Shown: positions 1 to 8,077 of the stretch, one piece after another
Numbering within the stretch: position 1 is the first letter of the stretch
Layout: each line of letters opens with the position of its first letter
From: an uncultured Ruminococcus sp.
GTDB taxonomy: Bacteria > Bacillota > Clostridia > Oscillospirales > Ruminococcaceae
Direction of reading: 5' to 3'
NCBI GenBank assembly: GCA_947173865.1
Contig: CAMWGS010000038.1
Location: forward strand, 1 to 11,995
DNA length: 11,995 bases
Made by a program: the position numbers and the translations under genes
Notes under the pieces: generated by a model
Database searches by the model: none
Told to the model about the DNA's origin: nothing
Seen by the model: the letters and a program-made list of their open reading frames with translations, nothing else

Positions 1-41
1 GTATATGATAACTTGATTTTTACAGAATTAACAAAAAATCA

Positions 42-70
42 TTTACAAAGTCGAAAATATATGTTATAAT
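42..70 (+). promoter_or_regulatory. Sigma-A promoter of nifJ
   Basis: A TTTACA -35 box at 42-47 and a perfect TATAAT -10 box at 65-70 are separated by exactly 17 bases. Transcription should begin near 77, giving a leader of about 30 bases before the start codon. That leader carries only the strong ribosome binding site at 92-99. No operator was recognised. Confidence 0.8.
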
Positions 71-107
71 AACTTAAATTATTGTATACTCGGAGGAGGT
101 ATCTGTT

Positions 108-3100
108 ATGACTATCAAAAGACAAATCAGAACTATGGACGGAAACAATGCTGCTGCATGGGTTTCATATCCGTTTACCGATGTTGCCGCTATCTATCCT
201 ATTACACCGTCGTCGGTAATGGCTGAAATGACTGACAGCTGGTCTGCCGCCGGAAAAACCAATCTTTTCGGTCAGCCTGTAACGGTTGCTGAAATGCAGT
301 CGGAAGCAGGTGCGGCAGGCACGGTTCACGGTTCACTTGCCGCTGGTGCGTTGACAACTACATACACGGCTTCACAGGGACTTCTCCTTATGATTCCCAA
401 TATGTACAAAATCGCAGGAGAACTTCTCCCGAACGTTATGAACGTTACCGCAAGATGTGTCGCTTCACACGCACTCAGTATATTCGGAGACCATTCCGAT
501 ATATATGCCTGCCGTCAGACAGGTTATGCAATGTTATGCTCTTCAAATCCGCAGGAAGTCATGGACTTGGGTGCAGTCGCTCATCTCGCCTCCATAAAGG
601 GCAGAGTGCCTTTCATGCACTTTTTTGACGGTTTCAGAACGTCCCACGAAATACAGAAAGTTGAAGTCTGGGATTATGATACTCTTTATGAACTTCTTGA
701 CAAGGAAGCAGTACAGCGTTTCCGTGACAACGCACTGCACCCCGAACGTCCTGTTTTGAGAGGTTCTGCACAGAATCCCGACATATTTTTTCAGGTTCGT
801 GAAGCTCACAACAGATATTATGACGCTCTGCCCGATATTGTTCAGGAATATATGGACAAAGTAAATGAAAAAATCGGTACTGACTACAGGCTTTTCAATT
901 ATTACGGTGCGGAAGATGCTGAACACATAATTATTGCAATGGGTTCTGTAAACGACACTATCGGCGAAACTGTTGATTACCTCAATTCAAAAGGTGGAAA
1001 ATACGGTCTTATAAAAGTACGTCTGTACAGACCTTTTGCTTGCGACAAGCTTGTTGAGGCTATTCCTGACAGCGTAAAAAGAATATCCGTACTTGACAGG
1101 ACAAAGGAATCAGGCTCGGCAGGTGAACCGCTTTATCTTGATGTAATCGCCGCCCTGAAAGACACAAAATTCAATGATATTCCTGTGTTTACGGGGCGTT
1201 ACGGTCTTGGCTCAAAAGATACTGTTCCTGCTCATATTATTGCGGTTTTCAGGAATGAGGAGAAAAAACGCTTTACTGTAGGTATAAATGACGATGTCAC
1301 AAATCTTTCACTTCCCATTACGGAAAATCCCGACACCGCTCCCGACGGCACAACTTCCTGCAAATTCTGGGGACTGGGTTCTGACGGCACTGTTGGTGCT
1401 AACAAGAATTCAATAAAGATAATCGGCGACCATACAGACTTATATGTACAGGCTTATTTTTCGTATGATTCAAAGAAGTCGGGCGGTGTGACAATTTCTC
1501 ACCTGCGTTTCGGAAAAACTCCGATAAAGTCAACCTACCTTATAAATAAGGCTGATTTTGTTGCGTGTCATAATCAGAGCTATATGAATAAGTATGATAT
1601 AGTTTCCGATATAAAGCCGAACGGTACTTTTTTACTCAATACAATATGGAGTGCGGAAGAACTTGAAACACACCTTTCAGGTAAGACAAAGCGTTATATA
1701 GCACAGAATAATATAAATTTCTACACGATAAACGGTATTAAGCTTGCCGAAGATACGGGAATGGGCAAAAGAATAAATACTATTCTGCAATCGGCTTTCT
1801 TTAAACTTGCCGACATCATTCCTTTTGAGGACGCTCTCGGTTACATGAAAAAAGCAGCCGAACAGACCTATATCAAAAAGGGTCAGGATGTTGTTGACAA
1901 AAACATGAATGCTATTGACGCAGGTTATCGGAATATTGTCAAGATAAATGTTCCTGATGACTGGAAAAATGCTCCCGATTCTCCTGTGGGCATTGAAAAG
2001 ATAACCTGTGCAAACAAGAAGCTTGAGAACTTTGTAAATAACATTCAGATACCGTGTGACGCTCAGAACGGTGACAAACTTCCCGTATCTGTATTTGAGG
2101 ATATGGCGGACGGTACTTTGCCACAGGGTTCGGCTAACTTTGAAAAGCGTGGAATTGCTGTAAAAGTTCCGTGCTGGATTCCTGAGAGGTGTATACAGTG
2201 TAATCAGTGTGCTTTTGTATGTCCTCATTCGGTTATAAGACCTGTCGCACTGACTGGGCAGGAAGTGGAAAATGCTCCGCCTGCCATGAAAACCGCTGAA
2301 TTTCGTCCTGCTTTAAATGGTCTTAAATTCTCAATTACCGTTTCACCTCTTGACTGTACGGGTTGCGGAGTATGTGAAAATATATGTCCTGCAAAAAATA
2401 AGGCTATTGTACTCAGGCCGATTGAATCACAGGAAGAACAGCAGGAAGTTTTCAGTTACGGAAGAACAATCGACGAAAAAGCGGAAGTTTCTGTAAAGTT
2501 CAAAGCAGAAACTGTCAAAGGTTCACAGTTCAGACAACCTTTGCTTGAATTTTCAGGTGCGTGTGCAGGCTGTGGTGAAACTTCGTACGCAAAACTTGTT
2601 ACACAGCTTTTTGGTGAAAGAATGTTAATAGCAAACGCTACGGGCTGTTCGTCAATCTGGGGCGGTTCTGCACCGTCTACGCCGTATACTTTCAATAAAA
2701 AGGGCAGAGGTCCTGCATGGTCAAATTCACTTTTTGAAGATAATGCGGAGTTCGGTTACGGTATGTACCTCGCTACTCAGACACTCAGGGACAGAGTCCT
2801 TGAAAAAATATATGACCTTAAAGAAAATACTGAAAAAAACGAAATTATTAAGGCAATTGACGATTATCTTGAAACATATAACGACGGTGTGAAAAACGGT
2901 GAAGCAACTGACAGGCTTGTTTCTGTGCTTGAAAACTGTAACTGTGACAGGGCAAAGGCTATACTTGCCGAAAAAGATTATCTCAGTAAAAAGTCACAGT
3001 GGATTTTTGGCGGTGACGGCTGGGCATATGATATAGGTTTTGGAGGTCTCGACCATGTTCTTGCGTCGGGAAGAAATGTAAACGTACTTGTGTTTGATAC

Positions 3101-3653
3101 GGAAGTTTATTCAAATACGGGCGGTCAGGCTTCAAAGGCTACTCAGACTGGTGCGGTTGCGAAGTTTGCGGCGGCAGGAAAGTCCATAAAGAAAAAAGAC
3201 CTTGCAGGAATGGCTATGAGTTACGGATATGTATATGTGGCACACGTTGCTATGGGTGCGGACATGAACCAGTGTATAAAAGCTATTGCAGAGGCAGAGG
3301 CTTATGACGGTCCGTCACTTATAATTGCATACGCTCCTTGTATCAATCACGGTATAAAATCAGGTATGTCAACTTCAATGGAAGAAGAAAAGAAAGCCGT
3401 AAAAGCCGGTTACTGGCATTTGTACAGATATAATCCCGCCCTTAAATCTCAGGGAAAAAATCCGTTTGTAATAGACTCAAAAGCACCTGATACCGACGAA
3501 TATATAAATTTCCTCATGGGTGAAGTACGCTACAATTCGCTTATGACACAGAACCCCGAAAGAGCTGAGGAACTTTTTGACAGTGCCGTTGAAAACGCAA
3601 AGAACAGATATGACTATCTTAAAAAGCTTACTGTTCTTTATGGTGAAGAATGA
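108..3653 (+). CDS. nifJ: Pyruvate:ferredoxin (flavodoxin) oxidoreductase, single-chain
   Basis: This cytoplasmic enzyme of anaerobic fermentation converts pyruvate and CoA to acetyl-CoA and CO2 and passes electrons to ferredoxin. The 1181-residue chain is full length for the homodimeric single-chain family. Domains run in the usual order: the pyruvate/TPP pyrimidine domain with YPITPSS at 30-36, a transketolase C-terminal-like domain, the central EKR domain, a two-cluster ferredoxin domain, and the TPP pyrophosphate-binding domain. The ferredoxin domain has CxxCxxCxxxC at C695, C698, C701 and C705, and again at C750, C753, C756 and C760. Candidate ligands of the proximal cluster are C819, C822, C847 and C1078. 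GDGWAYDIG starts at 969, and N1003 in YSNTGG completes the TPP/Mg site. The start is fixed by GGAGGAGG at 92-99, eight bases upstream. The gene has its own promoter and terminator, so it is probably monocistronic. Nothing is truncated or missing. Confidence 0.98.
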   Translation: MTIKRQIRTMDGNNAAAWVSYPFTDVAAIYPITPSSVMAEMTDSWSAAGKTNLFGQPVTVAEMQSEAGAAGTVHGSLAAGALTTTYTASQGLLLMIPNMYKIAGELLPNVMNVTARCVASHALSIFGDHSDIYACRQTGYAMLCSSNPQEVMDLGAVAHLASIKGRVPFMHFFDGFRTSHEIQKVEVWDYDTLYELLDKEAVQRFRDNALHPERPVLRGSAQNPDIFFQVREAHNRYYDALPDIVQEYMDKVNEKIGTDYRLFNYYGAEDAEHIIIAMGSVNDTIGETVDYLNSKGGKYGLIKVRLYRPFACDKLVEAIPDSVKRISVLDRTKESGSAGEPLYLDVIAALKDTKFNDIPVFTGRYGLGSKDTVPAHIIAVFRNEEKKRFTVGINDDVTNLSLPITENPDTAPDGTTSCKFWGLGSDGTVGANKNSIKIIGDHTDLYVQAYFSYDSKKSGGVTISHLRFGKTPIKSTYLINKADFVACHNQSYMNKYDIVSDIKPNGTFLLNTIWSAEELETHLSGKTKRYIAQNNINFYTINGIKLAEDTGMGKRINTILQSAFFKLADIIPFEDALGYMKKAAEQTYIKKGQDVVDKNMNAIDAGYRNIVKINVPDDWKNAPDSPVGIEKITCANKKLENFVNNIQIPCDAQNGDKLPVSVFEDMADGTLPQGSANFEKRGIAVKVPCWIPERCIQCNQCAFVCPHSVIRPVALTGQEVENAPPAMKTAEFRPALNGLKFSITVSPLDCTGCGVCENICPAKNKAIVLRPIESQEEQQEVFSYGRTIDEKAEVSVKFKAETVKGSQFRQPLLEFSGACAGCGETSYAKLVTQLFGERMLIANATGCSSIWGGSAPSTPYTFNKKGRGPAWSNSLFEDNAEFGYGMYLATQTLRDRVLEKIYDLKENTEKNEIIKAIDDYLETYNDGVKNGEATDRLVSVLENCNCDRAKAILAEKDYLSKKSQWIFGGDGWAYDIGFGGLDHVLASGRNVNVLVFDTEVYSNTGGQASKATQTGAVAKFAAAGKSIKKKDLAGMAMSYGYVYVAHVAMGADMNQCIKAIAEAEAYDGPSLIIAYAPCINHGIKSGMSTSMEEEKKAVKAGYWHLYRYNPALKSQGKNPFVIDSKAPDTDEYINFLMGEVRYNSLMTQNPERAEELFDSAVENAKNRYDYLKKLTVLYGEE

Positions 3654-3666
3654 TTTATAAATCAGA

Positions 3667-3702
3667 GGAATTTCCGTCTTTCGTGACGGAAGTTTCTTTT
3701 TT
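3667..3702 (+). terminator. Intrinsic terminator of nifJ
   Basis: A 12-base-pair stem with some G-U pairs (3667-3678 with 3685-3696) closes a six-base loop and is followed directly by six T residues at 3697-3702. The inner core TTCCGTC/GACGGAA is perfect. It starts 13 bases after the nifJ stop and just precedes the next promoter, separating the two units. Confidence 0.9.
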
Positions 3703-3711
3703 GTGAAGATA

Positions 3712-3740
3712 TTGCCTTATCGGGATTTGTGTGATATAAT
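3712..3740 (+). promoter_or_regulatory. Promoter of the SF0329-ymdB unit
   Basis: TTGCCT at 3712-3717 and a perfect TATAAT at 3735-3740 are spaced by 17 bases, immediately after the nifJ terminator. The position is informative. It lies downstream of an in-frame ATG at 3703, so transcripts from it would not contain that codon. The next ATG, at 3766, is therefore the better start for the first gene. Confidence 0.7.
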
Positions 3741-3765
3741 TATTGTAAAAAAAGGTTGTGATTTT

Positions 3766-4257
3766 ATGCATACGTGGTCTGCTATGAGACATAAACTTGA
3801 AAAGGAATATCTTGCCGATTCGCTTAAAGGTCATATCAGGTATTTTGCGACAAGCTACAGCAAATGTCCCGACCACGAGGGGCGTGCGTCCATTCTGCTT
3901 GACGGCAAGGAAATAATAGAGGGCAGTTATTATGAACGTTGGAAAAATTATCACCTGCTCCCGAAAGACGAAAAATTTCAGGACAGAATCTTATATGAAT
4001 TTCCTATTATGGACGATATAGCTGTACAGTTCGGACAGTTTGACCAGAGGTGCTTTTACAGGGCTTTTGACGAATTTGACAATCAGTCCATAGAAAAAAG
4101 CCTTTTCAGTGAAAATGCAATTGTCAGAATATTCGCGCTCCTTGACCGTCGGACAGGTAGAAGACGTTTGTTGTCTATGAAAGACAGTATTGAAAATGAG
4201 GGTGAAGTAATTCGGACGTTCTTTAAAATACGTGCATATGATGAGGGGATATTATGA
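3766..4257 (+). CDS. SF0329-like family protein, function unknown
   Basis: The 163-residue soluble protein has no signal peptide or membrane helix. Its N-terminal pattern (KLEKEYLADSLKGHIRYF, then HEGRASILLDGKEI) matches my recollection of the uncharacterised SF0329 family, whose members are about 160 residues and share ADSLKGR(V/I)RY and DGKEI. A basic stretch, DRRTGRRRL, lies near the C-terminus. No catalytic motif was recognised. ATG 3766 is preferred over ATG 3703 because the promoter at 3712-3740 falls between them and the intervening codons look like leader sequence. The ribosome binding site, AAAGG at 3751-3755, is weak and about ten bases away. The stop overlaps the next start as ATGA at 4254-4257, implying translational coupling. 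The family name is from memory. Confidence 0.75.
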   Translation: MHTWSAMRHKLEKEYLADSLKGHIRYFATSYSKCPDHEGRASILLDGKEIIEGSYYERWKNYHLLPKDEKFQDRILYEFPIMDDIAVQFGQFDQRCFYRAFDEFDNQSIEKSLFSENAIVRIFALLDRRTGRRRLLSMKDSIENEGEVIRTFFKIRAYDEGIL

Positions 4258-4592
4258 AAAAGAAAGTATTAAATAATACTCTTGTAACAGACAGGTGGTT
4301 TTATAATAAACCAAATCTTACTCCCGATAAAAACGGAAATATAGTTTTGATACATAAAGTTTCATTTGGTCCTCTGGAGTGCTGGGAATGCGGAATTGAT
4401 TCCAATAAAATACCATATGAAACTTATAAATGGTGTGAAAATGATTTATATGAAGATGAAAACTATAAAAAACATATATCGGTTTCGGAACTAAGACAAA
4501 AGCTGAATAATATGATAGAGCTGGTAAAGGATACAAAACTTGAAAACTGGTCTTTGATTTATAAAAAAGGAATAGAAATGATTGATGAATAA
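4254..4592 (+). CDS. Unrecognised small protein, 112 residues
   Basis: I do not recognise this protein. It is predicted soluble and acidic toward the C-terminus, rich in Asn, Lys, Tyr and Trp, with a CWECG pair of cysteines near residues 43-46 and a helical-looking C-terminal half (SELRQKLNNMIELVKD). It overlaps the upstream SF0329-like gene by four bases (ATGA) and has GAGGGG six bases before its ATG, so it is very probably translated. Its codons are visibly richer in A and T than those of ymdB or recG, which could mean more recent acquisition. The ymdB gene starts 17 bases after its stop. The coupling to the SF0329-like gene suggests a functional pair, but nothing in the sequence shows what it does. 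Confidence 0.7.
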   Translation: MKKKVLNNTLVTDRWFYNKPNLTPDKNGNIVLIHKVSFGPLECWECGIDSNKIPYETYKWCENDLYEDENYKKHISVSELRQKLNNMIELVKDTKLENWSLIYKKGIEMIDE

Positions 4593-4609
4593 ATACAGAG
4601 GAGAAAACA

Positions 4610-5380
4610 ATGAAGAATTTACTTTTTATAGGTGATGTTGTAGGAAAAGCAGGTTGTGACTTCCTTTCCGCAAAATTACCGCAGATAAAACGACAGCATA
4701 ATATTGATATAACTGTTGTTAATGCGGAAAATTCCGCACAGGGAAACGGTGTTACAAGATTGTCGGCGGAATCGGTGATAAAAGCAGGTGCAGATGTCAT
4801 AACTACAGGAAATCACGCTTTCAGACACAGGGACGAACTTGATATATATGACAGGGACTATATCATAAGACCTGCAAATTATCCTGAGGGGGCTTGTGTC
4901 GGAAAAGGTGTGTGTGTTCTTGATATGGGGTCTTATTCCATTGCGGTGGTAAACCTTATGGGAACGGTCTACCTTGACCCATTGGATAATCCTTTTACAA
5001 AAATTGACGAAATTCTTATGGGTGTTGATACAAAAAATATATTTGTGGACTTTCATGCAGAAGCTACTTCCGAAAAAAAGGCAATGGGTTATCATCTTGC
5101 CGGAAAGGTAACGGGTGTTTTCGGAACTCATACCCATGTACAGACAGCCGACGAAACTGTTATTGATGGACATACCGCCTATATTACAGACACAGGAATG
5201 ACAGGTGTTGAAAGGTCATGTCTCGGAGTGGAAATAAAACCTGCTGTGGACAGGCTTAGATTCCGTATGCCTGTACGGTTCAGAGAGGCGGAAGGAAAAT
5301 GTTTCCTTTGCGGTGTGGTTGTTGCGTTTGATGAAAAATCGGGCAAATCGCACAAAATTGAACGTATTATTATAAGATAA
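4610..5380 (+). CDS. ymdB: YmdB-like metallophosphoesterase (TIGR00282 family)
   Basis: The 256-residue cytoplasmic calcineurin-like phosphoesterase matches the usual family length. The B. subtilis member hydrolyses 2',3'-cyclic nucleotides and affects biofilm formation, motility and multicellular behaviour. The dimetal site appears complete: D9 in GDVVGK, E40-N41 in NAEN, N68-H69 in GNH, H149 in DFHAEATSEK, and H174 and H176 in GTHTHVQTAD. The start is supported by AGAGGAG at 4597-4603, six bases before the ATG. It is the third gene of the unit starting at 3766 and is followed by spoVS on its own promoter. In B. subtilis the order is rny-ymdB-spoVS. Here RNase Y is absent from the upstream slot, which holds the SF0329-like pair instead. 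No convincing terminator follows, so some readthrough into spoVS is possible. Confidence 0.93.
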   Translation: MKNLLFIGDVVGKAGCDFLSAKLPQIKRQHNIDITVVNAENSAQGNGVTRLSAESVIKAGADVITTGNHAFRHRDELDIYDRDYIIRPANYPEGACVGKGVCVLDMGSYSIAVVNLMGTVYLDPLDNPFTKIDEILMGVDTKNIFVDFHAEATSEKKAMGYHLAGKVTGVFGTHTHVQTADETVIDGHTAYITDTGMTGVERSCLGVEIKPAVDRLRFRMPVRFREAEGKCFLCGVVVAFDEKSGKSHKIERIIIR

Positions 5381-5424
5381 TATACAAAAATTAAGTGTAC
5401 AGACCGGAATTTTCATTTTCTCAA

Positions 5425-5453
5425 TTGACAAATCCGTTTTTGTGTGCTAAAAT
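5425..5453 (+). promoter_or_regulatory. Sigma-A promoter of spoVS, extended -10
   Basis: A perfect TTGACA at 5425-5430 is followed after 17 bases by TAAAAT at 5448-5453, and TGC directly before the -10 box (5445-5447) makes an extended -10 element. The predicted leader to the spoVS start is about 65 bases. It contains an imperfect ten-base direct repeat at 5461-5480 (TCGGATATTA, TTCGATATTA) of unknown meaning. Confidence 0.85.
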
Positions 5454-5526
5454 ATATCTGTCGGATATTATTCGATATTACGTGTCTTAAAGGCACACAA
5501 CATTGAAATGCAGGAGGGTCATTATC

Positions 5527-5787
5527 ATGGAAGTTTTAAAAGTTTCATCACATTCATCACCAAATTCTGTTGCCGGAGCAATCGCCGGAGTTATCAGAGA
5601 ACAGAAAGCCGTTGAGGTTCAGGCAGTAGGAGCAGGCGCTGCAAATCAGGCTATAAAAGCAATAGCAATCGCAAGAGGTTATCTCGCACCGATTGGCATT
5701 GACCTCATTTGTATTCCCGCATTCGCTAATATTCAGATTGACGGCGAGGAAAGAACCGCTATCAAGCTTATCTGCGAACAGAGATAA
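5527..5787 (+). CDS. spoVS: Stage V sporulation protein S
   Basis: The 86-residue protein has the length of Bacillus SpoVS and a near-identical core: MEVLKVSSHSSPNSVAGAI at the start, then GAGAANQAIKAIAIARG, DLICIPAF and IDGEERTAIKLI at the end. SpoVS is a small Alba-like, putatively nucleic-acid-binding protein needed for progression through late sporulation in B. subtilis. An in-frame ATG at 5503 would add eight residues, but AGGAGGG at 5512-5518 lies after that codon and eight bases before ATG 5527, which also restores the conserved MEVLKVS start. It sits after ymdB, as in many Firmicutes, and is transcribed from its own strong promoter. Presence of this family does not prove that the organism sporulates, because SpoVS homologues also occur in non-spore-formers. 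Confidence 0.97.
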   Translation: MEVLKVSSHSSPNSVAGAIAGVIREQKAVEVQAVGAGAANQAIKAIAIARGYLAPIGIDLICIPAFANIQIDGEERTAIKLICEQR

Positions 5788-5812
5788 TCTGAAAATTTAA
5801 AGCTGTTTTCAC

Positions 5813-5841
5813 GGGACGGACTTTGTTCGTCCCTGATTTTA
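5813..5841 (+). terminator. Possible weak terminator after spoVS
   Basis: An eight-base-pair stem, GGGACGGA (5813-5820) with TTCGTCCC (5826-5833), closes a five-base loop. It is followed by TGATTTTAT rather than a continuous T tract, so termination may be partial. It ends about 30 bases before recG and may let some transcription through; no separate recG promoter was found. Confidence 0.5.
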
Positions 5842-5872
5842 TATAAAAATCCGATTGGAGTGTAAAGAAATT

Positions 5873-7909
5873 ATGCCTGAAAAACTTTTCGGCGGAACAG
5901 AAACTTTAAAGGGTATTGGACCTGCAAAGGCTGAAAAATATCAGAAACTCGGCATAAAGTCAGTTTACGACCTGCTGTGTCATTTTCCGAAGAATTATCT
6001 TGATTTTCACTGTAATGTTACAATAAAGGATTCAGTGGTCAATGAATATAACTGTCTTAAACTTAAAATAAAAAGCAAATCAACACCGCAGGCAATAAGA
6101 AACAAGCTTGTTGTCTGCAAGGCTGTCGCAACCGATGGCACTGATGATATAACTGTAGTTATGTTCAATAATGTCTATGCTTTTCAGTATCTCAGGACAG
6201 GCTATGAATATTATATGTACGGAAAAGTCACGGAAAATATTTTCGGAAAGGAAATAACTTCACCTGTCTATATACATTCGGGTGAAAAAATTTTCATGCA
6301 GCCGATGTATAGACTTACTCAGGGTCTTACGGTAAATATGCTCCGTGTAGACATGAAACAGGCTCTTTCCGTTATGAAAAGTGAACCTTTTGAAACCCTG
6401 CCCGAAAGTATCAGGGAAAAATATAACCTTTGTCCGCTTATGTGGTCTCTTGAAAATATTCATTTTCCCGAAAGTAAAGTTTCTGCGGACAAGGCACGAC
6501 GCAGGCTTGCTTTTGAAGAACTGCTTAAATTACAGCTTGGTATGCTGATTATGAAAAATCGTGCAAGAGTCCGTACAGGTTTTAAAATGGACAGCTCCGT
6601 TAAAATTTCGGACTTTGTAAAAGGTCTGCCATTTGAACTTACAGGCGACCAGAAAAAAGCGTCTGCCGAAATAATAAAAGACCTTTGCCGTGATACTCCT
6701 ATGAACAGGCTTTTACAGGGTGACGTGGGAAGCGGAAAGACTGCCGTTGCTGCGATTGCCTGTTGCTTTTCAGCAAGAAACGGTGTACAGTCCGCACTTA
6801 TGGCTCCTACTGAAATACTTGCAGTTCAGCATTACAGAACTTTAAGCGGTTTTCTTGAACAGTTCGGAATAAAAGTATGTCTGCTTACAGGTTCTCTGAA
6901 AAGCAAGGAAAAAACAGAACTCCGTAAAAAAATAGCAGACGGTGAATATGATGTCATTGTAGGAACTCACGCCATTATACAGAAAGATGTTGAATACAGG
7001 TCCCTCGGTCTTGTAATAACAGACGAACAACATCGTTTCGGTGTCGCACAGAGGGCTGCTCTCGCAGAAAAGGGAAATACTCCTCACAAGCTTGTAATGT
7101 CTGCTACTCCCATACCAAGAACCCTTGCTCTTATTATTTACGGTGATTTGGATATTTCAGTTATCGCACAGTTGCCGAAAGGCAGAAAACCCGTAAAGAC
7201 TTATGCGGTTACGGGAAAAATGCGTCACAGAGCTTTTACATTTGTTCGTGAACGTCTTGCGGAGGGCAGACAGGCTTATGTTGTGTGTCCTATGATTGAG
7301 GAAAGCGAAAGTGAACTTTTTGCGGTAAAGTCATATGCGGAAAATGCCGTGAAATGCGACCTGAAAGGATACAGGACAGAACTCCTTCACGGTAAAATGA
7401 AACCTGCCGAAAAAGACAAGGTTATGAATGATTTCCGTGACGGAAAAACAGATGTACTTATATGTACAACTGTTGTTGAGGTTGGTGTGGACGTTCCGAA
7501 TGCGGCAGTTATAGTTATAGAAAACGCCGAACGTTTCGGACTTTCGCAGATTCATCAGCTCAGGGGACGTGTGGGACGTGGACAGTTTGAAAGTACCTGT
7601 ATACTTATAACAGACAATACTTCAGAAGAATGTCTGCACAGAATGAAAATAATGTCGTCCAAAACAGACGGCTTTGAAATATCGGAGGAGGATTTGAAAA
7701 TGCGTGGACCGGGAGATTTTTTCGGAAACGCTCAGCACGGACTTCCGCCAATGAAAATAGCTGACATCTCTTGCAGTAATGAAATTATGAACAAGGCACG
7801 TGAATGTGCGGAGGAGATTCTTGAAGATGACCCTATGCTTGAAAAGGAATGTCACGGTTGTCTTAAAATGGATGTTATAAGACTTTTTGACAAGGATATA
7901 ATAGGTTGA
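5873..7909 (+). CDS. recG: ATP-dependent DNA helicase RecG
   Basis: RecG is a double-stranded DNA translocase that remodels stalled replication forks and branched recombination intermediates. The 678-residue product is full length for the family. The N-terminal wedge starts with LKGIGPAKAEKYQKLGI and continues into the OB-fold region. The helicase motifs are Walker A GDVGSGKT at 283-290, the DEQH box at 384-387 followed by RFGVAQRAAL, motif III SATPIPRT at 410-417, and motif VI QLRGRVGRG at 562-570. The C-terminal region includes MRGPGDFFGNAQHG, typical of RecG. ATG 5873 was chosen because it gives MPEKLFGG just before the conserved wedge. GGAG at 5857-5860 is the likely ribosome binding site, rather far at 12 bases. 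An in-frame TTG at 5855 is less likely because it overlaps that site. The gene probably relies partly on readthrough from spoVS. Confidence 0.97.
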   Translation: MPEKLFGGTETLKGIGPAKAEKYQKLGIKSVYDLLCHFPKNYLDFHCNVTIKDSVVNEYNCLKLKIKSKSTPQAIRNKLVVCKAVATDGTDDITVVMFNNVYAFQYLRTGYEYYMYGKVTENIFGKEITSPVYIHSGEKIFMQPMYRLTQGLTVNMLRVDMKQALSVMKSEPFETLPESIREKYNLCPLMWSLENIHFPESKVSADKARRRLAFEELLKLQLGMLIMKNRARVRTGFKMDSSVKISDFVKGLPFELTGDQKKASAEIIKDLCRDTPMNRLLQGDVGSGKTAVAAIACCFSARNGVQSALMAPTEILAVQHYRTLSGFLEQFGIKVCLLTGSLKSKEKTELRKKIADGEYDVIVGTHAIIQKDVEYRSLGLVITDEQHRFGVAQRAALAEKGNTPHKLVMSATPIPRTLALIIYGDLDISVIAQLPKGRKPVKTYAVTGKMRHRAFTFVRERLAEGRQAYVVCPMIEESESELFAVKSYAENAVKCDLKGYRTELLHGKMKPAEKDKVMNDFRDGKTDVLICTTVVEVGVDVPNAAVIVIENAERFGLSQIHQLRGRVGRGQFESTCILITDNTSEECLHRMKIMSSKTDGFEISEEDLKMRGPGDFFGNAQHGLPPMKIADISCSNEIMNKARECAEEILEDDPMLEKECHGCLKMDVIRLFDKDIIG

Positions 7910-7967
7910 TTAATGTTTTTTGAATTTTTTTAATCCGATTTGTGTTGATATATCGTTATTCTGAAAA

Positions 7968-7999
7968 TTTTTGAAAAAATCTGAAATTTTTTTCAAAAA
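7968..7999 (+). repeat. Perfect A/T inverted repeat upstream of the tRNA promoter
   Basis: TTTTTGAAAAAA at 7968-7979 is the exact reverse complement of TTTTTTCAAAAA at 7988-7999, with eight bases between them. Each arm contains only one G-C pair, so this is a poor intrinsic terminator. It ends five bases before the tRNA -35 box. Phased A and T tracts in this position fit an UP-element-like or intrinsically curved region that boosts the promoter, but that role is inferred. Confidence 0.6.
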
Positions 8000-8003
8000 A
8001 CGC

Positions 8004-8032
8004 TTGACAAATCGCAAAACCTGTGCTATAAT
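8004..8032 (+). promoter_or_regulatory. Consensus sigma-A promoter of the tRNA cluster
   Basis: TTGACA at 8004-8009 and TATAAT at 8027-8032 both match consensus perfectly, with a 17-base spacer, as expected for a stable-RNA operon. Transcription should begin near 8039, leaving about 40 bases of leader before the first tRNA. No gene lies between recG and this promoter. Confidence 0.93.
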
Positions 8033-8077
8033 AATATACGTCGTCAGGGACAAGGCGATAAACACTAAGAAAGCAAT

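Noticed and set aside
1677..2228. A 183-codon open frame on the minus strand inside nifJ
   Set aside because: It lies wholly within the strongly conserved PFOR coding sequence, has no ribosome binding site, and its translation resembles no protein family. It is an antisense shadow.
3703..3765. N-terminal extension of the SF0329-like gene from ATG 3703
   Set aside because: The promoter -35 and -10 boxes at 3712-3740 lie inside this stretch, so the transcript would start after the codon.
4318..5173. Two long minus-strand open frames opposite the 112-residue gene and ymdB
   Set aside because: The + strand ymdB motifs are complete, and both + strand genes have good ribosome binding sites. The antisense frames are composition shadows without initiation signals.
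7968..7999. The A/T palindrome as a recG intrinsic terminator
   Set aside because: Each arm has only one G-C pair, so the hairpin would be too weak on its own. It is reported as a repeat with a possible promoter role instead.
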